Shown here: positions 19,441-24,389 of the stretch, piece after piece
Position numbering within the stretch: the stretch's first letter is position 1
How the letters are laid out: each line of letters starts with the position of its first letter
Made by a program: the position numbers and the translations under genes
The notes under the pieces: generated by a model
What the model saw: only the letters and a program-made list of their open reading frames with translations
Databases searched by the model: none
What the model was told of the DNA's origin: nothing
Assembly (NCBI GenBank): GCA_004151065.3
Contig: NWUY0300000369.1
Location: forward strand, 116,646-141,034
From: Larix sibirica
Lineage: Eukaryota > Streptophyta > Pinopsida > Pinales > Pinaceae
Length of the DNA stretch: 24,389 bases
Direction of reading: 5' to 3'

Positions 19441-20000
19441 TTCCCCACAAAATTTGAATCAACTACAGAGCCTTCAAGGGAAAGCCAATTTCTTGCGAAT
19501 ATTTGTTGCCAACTATGCCAAACTTACCAAAGGTTTCATACACTTACTAAGGAAAGGGGTCCCGTTTATCTGGGATGATTACGCTCAAAGTTCATTTGAT
19601 GCATTGAAAAATGCTTTAATGTCTGCCCCATTGTTGAGTCCTCTGGATTTCAACAGATATTTTCTTTTGTATATAGCAACATCATGATCCAAAGTAGGTA
19701 TGGTCTTGGTACAATAAGATGATTCATATCAGGAACGTGTCACTTATTTTCTAAGCAAAAATTTGGTTGGCCCCGAACTAAGGTACTCACATGTTGAGAA
19801 TCTTTCCCTTGCTGCAATCCATGCAGTAAAAGGACTTAGACACTATATTATGCTTAGGAGAACAACTGTTATAGCTGATGTCAATCCTTTCCAGCACATC
19901 TTGTCCCGACGAATAATCGACAGATTGTATTCCTTTCGAATTTGAATTTAGGATTTGCTTCGGCTAAATCAAAGAAATCATTATTTTTCCCTGAATTGAT
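19441..20000 (+). pseudogene. Native (gypsy) RNase H region, copy 2
   Basis: Bases 19454-19687 give L-Q-S-L-Q-G-K-A-N-F-L, K-G-V-P-F-I-W-D-D and Y-I-A-T-S, again without the catalytic Asp expected at that place. After a TGA and a TAA, 19763-19945 gives G-P-E-L-R-Y-S-H-V-E-N, H-Y-I-M-L-R-R-T-T-V and D-V-N-P-F-Q. The tail G-F-A-S-A-K-S-K-K-S follows at about 19,950. Same inference as in copy 1: a non-catalytic connection domain. Confidence 0.75.
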
Positions 20001-21326
20001 GTCAAAGTTGACTAGAGTAGATGAGGTATCACTTGAAAATGCATCTTTAACTGATGAACATATATTCCTTATCAGCTCAAAGGACCCCTGGTATGGTGAT
20101 ATTTTGATTTATCTACAAACCCAGAGGGTCCAACCTTAATCCACCCGTGAGCAAATACGTCAAATATGTCACCAGTAAAGACATTATGTCATCATTGGTG
20201 ATACATTATGTCGTCGAGGAATATATACCATCCTCAGGCGTTGCTTATTTCACGAGGAGACTGAAATTTTTTTGAATGATTTCTATAGTGGAGCATGCCA
20301 TGGTCATCTATCTGGGCTTGCTACAACCCAAAAAATTATGCGTGTAGGATACTTCTGGCCCTCAATTTTCAAAGACTGCATTGAAGCTGTGAAAAAGTGT
20401 CATCCTTGTCAAGCATTTACAAAGAAAATGCGTGCTCATCCTGCTCCTCTTTTTCCATTTATCACCATCGGTCCCTTCACTAAGTGGGGGGTTGATTTCA
20501 TGGATTGCAACGACATCGTCTAGGGGTCATAGGTACATTATTGTGGGCATAGACTACTTGAATGAGTGGGTCGAGGCCATGCCTACCTTTCATTTCGATG
20601 ATGAGACTACAACACACTACATTTTTAATCAGATAATTACTCATTTTGGTATCCTGGGATATATTTCACTGATAATGGCACTCACTTTCAGAATGAGATG
20701 ATGTTAGAGTTGGCAGAGAAGCTTGGATTTCTCTAGGATTTCTCTTCATTGTATTATCCTTAGGTAAACAGACAAGTAGAAGCTATTAACAAGTCTTTGA
20801 AAACTATGTTGTAGTGGACGGTTAATAAGCATATATCTAATTGGCACATCATGCTTTACCCTACTCTCTGGGATTACCGAACCTCCATAAAAAATGCAAC
20901 GGGATTTAGTCCCTTCCATATTGTTCATGGAGTAGAGGTTATGTTACCTATTGAGTATGAAATTCCACCTTTGAAACTAGTTGTAGAACTCATGCCAAGC
21001 ACTAGTGACCTTGTAAACCACTTATTGTATCTGGAACAGTTAGAAGAACATAGGAGGGTTCTCTTACTGCCATTGAAGCGAACAAAAAATGCAGCAAGAC
21101 CTAATATGGCAAGTCATTCCATCCACGGATATTCTCTTAAGGAGATATCGTGTTAGTCTATGACCACAAGCACTATGACTTAGGGTCTAGAAAATTCACT
21201 TCTATGTGTATTGGTTCGTATATCATTCGAAAAGTCCTCGATAAGGGGTCCTACGAGCTAGAGGATTTTGATGGAAACATCCCGGGGTCGAGAAATGGAC
21301 TCTATCTTAAGAGATATTTTTCCTAG
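20001..21326 (+). pseudogene. Integrase, copy 2 (full length, decayed)
   Basis: The N-terminal zinc region is at 20272-20470 (G-H-L-S-G-L, G-Y-F-W-P-S-I-F-K, K-K-C-H-P-C-Q). The catalytic triad is present: Asp in W-G-V-D-F-M at 20494-20496, Asp in F-T-D-N-G at 20671-20673 and Glu in Q-V-E-A at 20779-20781. The last two are separated by exactly 35 residues, the D,D35E pattern. A frameshift near 20,510 and a compensating one before 20,671 bring the frame back. TAG stops lie at L-*-D, Y-P-*-V (normally Gln) and L-*-W. The C-terminal domain has V-L-V-Y-D-H, G-S-Y-I-I-R-K-V-L and ends G-L-Y-L-K-R-Y-F-S, stop TAG 21324-21326. It inserts the cDNA. Confidence 0.88.
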
Positions 21327-21368
21327 ACTTCATCCAAGAAAACCTCTCTCATAATTATTGTACTATAG

Positions 21369-21438
21369 GTAGATTTTATGCATTTATGTTCAACTTATAT
21401 CAGTCTTTTGCTTATTACACTTTGTGCTCATTTGACAG
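21369..21438 (+). other. Possible intron between integrase and aRNH
   Basis: GGTAGATT at 21368-21375 resembles a 5' splice site, and a T-rich tract followed by TTTGACAG ends at 21438, directly before the aRNH ATG. The 70-nt length is near the lower limit of plant introns. Alternatively the acceptor serves a subgenomic RNA from an upstream donor, or the match is chance. Confidence 0.3.
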
Positions 21439-21867
21439 ATGCCATTACCTGTGCAAATGTTTTCGGGCTATGCTGACGGAGCTTTCTGTCACACTCGAAA
21501 CATTGCTTCCACAGCTTGGGTGATTTATTATCCAGTTGGCCAACTTGTGAGTTCAAGTGGAGTGTCTCTCGACCCGGCCACTAAAAATATCGCAGAATAT
21601 AGTGTCGTGATCAAGTTGATGTTGAAATCCATCTCTATGGGTATCCTGCATCTAACTATATATCTAGATATACAATTGGTTGTGTCTTAGTTAAATGGTA
21701 TGTATCAAATTCGATGTCATGTATTGTTGTGTAAGTTTTTAAGATTTTGATCGTTAGAATGTCAATTCGATTTCATTACGTACATACATGTACCTAGAAG
21801 ATGCAATCATCTAACTAATATGTTGGCTAATTATATATTAGATCGACATATGTATCATAATCAATAA
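21439..21867 (+). pseudogene. Additional archaea-like RNase H (aRNH) downstream of integrase
   Basis: A single frame of 142 codons starts at the ATG at 21439 and ends with the TAA at 21865-21867. It is interrupted only by a TAG (21688-21690, in the V-V-S-Q-L-N-G position, normally Gln) and a TGA (21748-21750). Catalytic sites: Asp in Y-A-D-G-A (21475-21477), Glu in I-A-E-Y (21595-21597), Asp in Y-L-D-I-Q (21667-21669; usually D-S). The fourth site reads C-N-H-L-T-N-M-L-A, with Asn where Asp is usual. The ending H-V-P-R-R-C-N is typical of the family. A second RNase H is characteristic of the Tat clade. Here it is a separate ORF, 112 bases after the integrase stop, in the place where retroviruses have env. 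Confidence 0.82.
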
Positions 21868-22105
21868 GCACGCACATAAAGCATACATCTCCATTGTACA
21901 AAAATGTAAATAAAGTCGATAAAGTTGTCATCCATGTATAGAAAAGTAGAACAAAAGAGTACAAAATAGTGTGAGTCTAAGTTCAAAACATACATATGAG
22001 CTCCACATCATCACGTGACTCATAATACCAACAGGGGCATGGCCCTCAAAAATGTAAGTACATATCCAGTGACTACAAAAAAAATCTCTACTAAGGAGAC
22101 TATTG
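21868..22105. other. Spacer between aRNH and the antisense gene
   Basis: AT-rich, with an A-run at 22077-22084. No reading frame or motif recognised. It would contain the 3' ends of both the sense aRNH transcript and the antisense PMD transcript, which converge here. Confidence 0.5.
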
Positions 22106-22398
22106 TCAATCCAAGGAATCTCTATACGCCACCCAGTTACACATCACACATGTGGCTACCTGCCTTAATAATCTCATCCAGCCATTAGGTAGTCCCACCA
22201 CTTGTTGTTGCATTACCTTAGGCATGTGGTCAATGCGGAGAGCGGGTATCCCCTTGGTCAATCCATCAAGTTTTTTCATTATTGTTTCCAGGGTGACTGA
22301 TGGTCCCTCCTGTGGTAAGGGCTTGCGAACTCATAGTTGTGGATAGCTAGTGGGTCTCACTAGTCCAATATATGCATTATGTTTAAACTTGGTCTTAG

Positions 22399-22484
22399 CT
22401 CTCATACATATAAAATGTTCTTTCTTGCTTTAAAATATTTCGAAAAACCCTAAAAATGAAATATGACAAAAGGAATATGCTTAC
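22399..22484 (-). other. Phase-consistent intron in the PMD gene
   Basis: On the minus strand the donor GTAAGC begins at 22484 and the acceptor ...GAGAG ends at 22399 (86 nt). The donor leaves one base of a codon and the acceptor exon supplies the next two, giving GCT, and the following 96 codons stay in frame to the final stop except for one TGA. Without splicing the frame ends at a TAG at 22452-22450. Confidence 0.55.
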
Positions 22485-23339
22485 CAATCCACCCCCATGC
22501 TCTACCAGGAGGAAGCAAAAGGTCTGGATCATGTTGGAAGTCAAGACCCGCATATGGGAACTCCTTGATCCCTGGAACCATCGTCTCCACAATGCATGCC
22601 ATTCATCACCAAAGTTGCTAGTGGTCGACCCTCCTCCTACCCGATACAATAGATCCATACATTGAGTCATTCAAGGCTCTCTTGGATCCGTGGGTGCAAG
22701 AGAAACTTGTGGGCTCATCACCGAAAGCTGCTCAAAGAAGAATGATACTAGCAAGATTTCGTACCCAAATTTTTTGAGTTTCCCTCTCCTGTAGTCTGTC
22801 AATTGGATTTTGATATTGGCCAACACACAAGTACTCCAATCAAATAGTGTCTCAGCCAAACACTCTACATACACTTGCATAAAGCCCCTCGTGGCTAAAT
22901 GTAGTGCAGTTGATCCAACCACCCTTGTGATCATGGTGACCACTACCTTTACTAGAAATCTTGCAATATTATTGATGCGGATTTGGATACCTTATTTCTC
23001 GATCCCTGCAACACAATAACTGTTAAATATTTTCTTGCACTGAGAGGACAAACCCATGCCCTTTGAGGCTTACTTGTTTCCCTCTTTGTGAGAGACCAGT
23101 AAGAAAGTAGATGTCTTCTACCATGATTTCAAGCACTTCACCTTCAATGATGAAGGCACCCTGATCCAGATCCCAGTAGTGAATGAGAGTTTGCAAGACG
23201 CTTTGTTGAGCTCTCATGTTGGACACTCCAAATAATTTTAACAAACCACAATGGCGCAAGTTATTTAGTGTCAATGGATATCTGAGCACATCTCAGTCCA
23301 TTTCCTCATGCTCACGTTCTCTCCAGATGAAATCCATCC

Positions 23340-23596
23340 CTGCAAATTCCACTTGGTTTTGTCTAAATGCAATTTTTTGCAAACATGTGTTGTAAATTGC
23401 CTGCAAATCTCTTAACATTAACGATTAAATCACCTCAAAACATCTTTACAGTAGTGATTTTCTCAAAAATTGCTACCCGATGATGAATTGCCAGTGATTA
23501 TGCAAGTCTCGTTTAGGTGAGTTAATGCAATAAAATTTGGCCCTAAAATTTCAAAAGAAACTAATGAAAATGCAAGTTAGGAGTTGTAGATCTTAC
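23340..23596 (-). other. Likely 5'-UTR intron of the PMD gene
   Basis: Minus-strand CCAG|GTAAGA at 23597/23596 is a near-ideal donor, and GGAATTTGCAG ending at 23340 is a good acceptor, giving a 257-nt intron just before the presumed Met at 23337. A Met at 23622 in the upstream exon is out of phase with the main frame, so that exon is more likely untranslated. Confidence 0.45.
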
Positions 23597-23622
23597 CTGG
23601 AGGTAGCAGAAGTCGATTTCAT

Positions 23623-24389
23623 GGCCGATTCGCTTGGATTACAATGCTCCAAATCTAGGGCTTCTTTGGTCGCAAATGGGTAAAAAACCTATGAAATGAA
23701 ATTTCTTTGTGTTATTTCATTTTTATATTATTAATTTTAATTGTTTACCTACTTCTGTATAGTTTTTTAGCCTTATTTTTATGTTTTGGACCTAATACTA
23801 ATACCTTGTCCTAGTACTTGATTATTTTTGGATAGGTTGACTTGAAACAAGGGTTTATTTTTTTCAAATCGTGGTCTTACGTCAGTTTTTCTCTTCAAAT
23901 TTGGCATTTAAGTTGGGTTTACCCTATTTTGCATTTTGCATCTAGTCTTTTTGCCCCCTTTTAGCTATAAGATCACATTTCATGGATTACAACATTAGCC
24001 ATCTTTCTAAGTAAATCCATTGTTCTTCCGACAGTAGAGCCTACCTAACATGGGTCACCCTAGTTAGCACCTTTATTGTCATTTTGGAGCCCATGTTGCG
24101 TTTTTTTATGGGCTCAAGAGCCTTGGTATTTTTTTCATGACCTTGATAAGAAGCTACATATATTTCTTTCTCATCATTCTGACCACCCCTTAAAAGGCTC
24201 CCGTGCATATGGAGTCTTCTTTAAACTCTTTTTTGCCTCTTTAAACATGAAAAGATTCTTGAGCAAGCTTGTTTCTTTCACACTCGTTAAAATATTTGAA
24301 GGACATCCGCTTAGGTATAAGTTTAACCCTTTTCCGAACCTGGGGAACTACTTACGAAAAAGGAATACTCTAGTCAACTTTGGCTAGAA
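23623..24389. other. AT-rich right flank, nothing recognised
   Basis: Would include the antisense gene's promoter and, if the element is complete, its polypurine tract and 3' LTR. I could match neither to the 5' region by eye. An open frame at 24076-24387 encodes a Phe/Leu-rich peptide with no motif and runs off the window; I do not call it a gene. Confidence 0.5.

Larger units (their letters stand above)
16807..20495 (+). repeat. Segmental repeat unit 2 (gag end to integrase)
   Basis: Second copy of the unit at 13080-16785. Its beginning (TATATTCT, then CATCCCAGAGGG) matches the copy 1 gag segment near 13,050-13,110 (TATATTCT, then CATTCCGGAGGA), and the unit then continues past the point where copy 1 stops. 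Confidence 0.85.
22106..23622 (-). pseudogene. Antisense plant-mobile-domain (PMD) gene carried by the retroelement
   Basis: On the minus strand, Met at 23337 opens M-D-F-I-W-R-E-R, then (after a TGA) L-R-Y-P-L-T-L, L-I-H-Y-W-D and V-E-D-I-Y-F-L-T-G-L-S, the PMD N-terminal pattern. Frameshifts near 23,020 and 22,575, a TAA near 23,000 and a TGA at 22673-22671 break the middle (M-I-T-R-V-V-G-S, L-F-D-W-S, K-K-F-G-Y-E). The last part of the main exon reads G-L-D-F-Q-H-D-P-D and A-W-G-W-I. A phase-correct intron (22484-22399) then leads to a final exon (22398-22106) with K-T-K-F-K-H-N-A-Y, one TGA at 22333-22331, and a stop at 22108-22106. Bases 23622-23597 would be a 5' exon. Host PMD proteins such as MAIN and MAIL1 act in gene and transposon silencing. 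Confidence 0.7.
8181..23700 (+). mobile_element. Composite Tat-like Ty3/gypsy LTR retrotransposon (two joined partial copies)
   Basis: The plus-strand order is leader, gag, protease, RT, native RNase H and partial integrase, then an N, then gag 3' end, protease, RT, native RNase H, integrase and aRNH, with an antisense PMD gene beyond. The RT signature (D-F-R-D-L-N, F-M-D-G-F-S, Y-L-D-D-L), the integrase ending in G-L-Y-L-K-R-Y and the extra archaea-like RNase H point to the Tat clade. The exact subgroup cannot be given. Both copies are non-functional. Outer limits are approximate: the left is set at the TATA box, the right just past the antisense gene. Confidence 0.85.

Noticed and set aside
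24076-24387. 103-codon plus-strand open frame at the right edge
   Set aside because: Phe/Leu-rich translation of a T-rich region, no recognisable motif, no support from context.
23623-24389. Search for a 3' LTR or polypurine tract
   Set aside because: No stretch matched the region left of 8,862 and no convincing purine tract was seen by eye.
1-24389. CRISPR array, bacterial operons, rRNA or tRNA genes
   Set aside because: No regular spacer-repeat pattern and no cloverleaf or rRNA-like sequence noticed; the content is plant retroelement DNA throughout.

Overview
The window looks like nuclear DNA from a large, repeat-rich seed-plant genome. A gymnosperm is my best guess from the mix of element types and their age, but nothing in the sequence proves it. 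It is AT-rich, has no intact host gene and no RNA gene that I can see, and consists mostly of two decayed retrotransposon assemblies. Every coding region has stops or frameshifts. Domains were recognised by eye from conserved residues; no search was run.

Bases 1 to about 5,700 (minus strand) hold a nearly complete L1-type LINE. In its own order it has: an ORF1 protein with a DUF4283-like region and a zinc knuckle; an APE-type endonuclease; a reverse transcriptase (RT) that still shows its F-V-D-D motif; a zf-RVT region; and, at the left window edge, the start of an archaea-like RNase H. The element therefore runs off the left edge.

Bases 5,700 to about 8,180 are AT-rich and largely featureless, apart from a short direct repeat, a 19-bp palindrome and two small unassigned open frames. 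A TATA box at 8181 and a primer-binding-site-like sequence at 8870 suggest the right part of a 5' LTR. A 2.3-kb leader follows, with a dense TGCAT cluster and a hairpin-forming segment.

Bases 11,140 to 21,867 (plus strand) are a Tat-like Ty3/gypsy retrotransposon present as two joined partial copies. Copy 1 has gag, protease, RT, native RNase H and the first part of integrase. It stops at a single ambiguous base (N, 16786). Copy 2 resumes in the 3' part of gag and runs through protease, RT, RNase H and the whole integrase to an additional archaea-like RNase H (aRNH) lying downstream of integrase. The native RNase H lacks its usual first catalytic Asp in both copies, so the aRNH plausibly supplied that activity.

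Bases 22,106 to 23,622 (minus strand) carry a decayed plant-mobile-domain (PMD) gene, antisense to the retroelement and downstream of its aRNH. It has a phase-consistent 86-nt intron and a likely 5'-UTR intron. The remainder to 24,389 is AT-rich; I could not recognise a polypurine tract or a 3' LTR there.

Most notable: a 425-codon gag frame interrupted by eight stops that are all TAG; an aRNH in the envelope position behind intron-like boundaries; the spliced antisense PMD gene; two unrelated retroelements in one window that both carry an archaea-like RNase H; a protease with D-E-G instead of D-[ST]-G in both copies; and the single-N junction.
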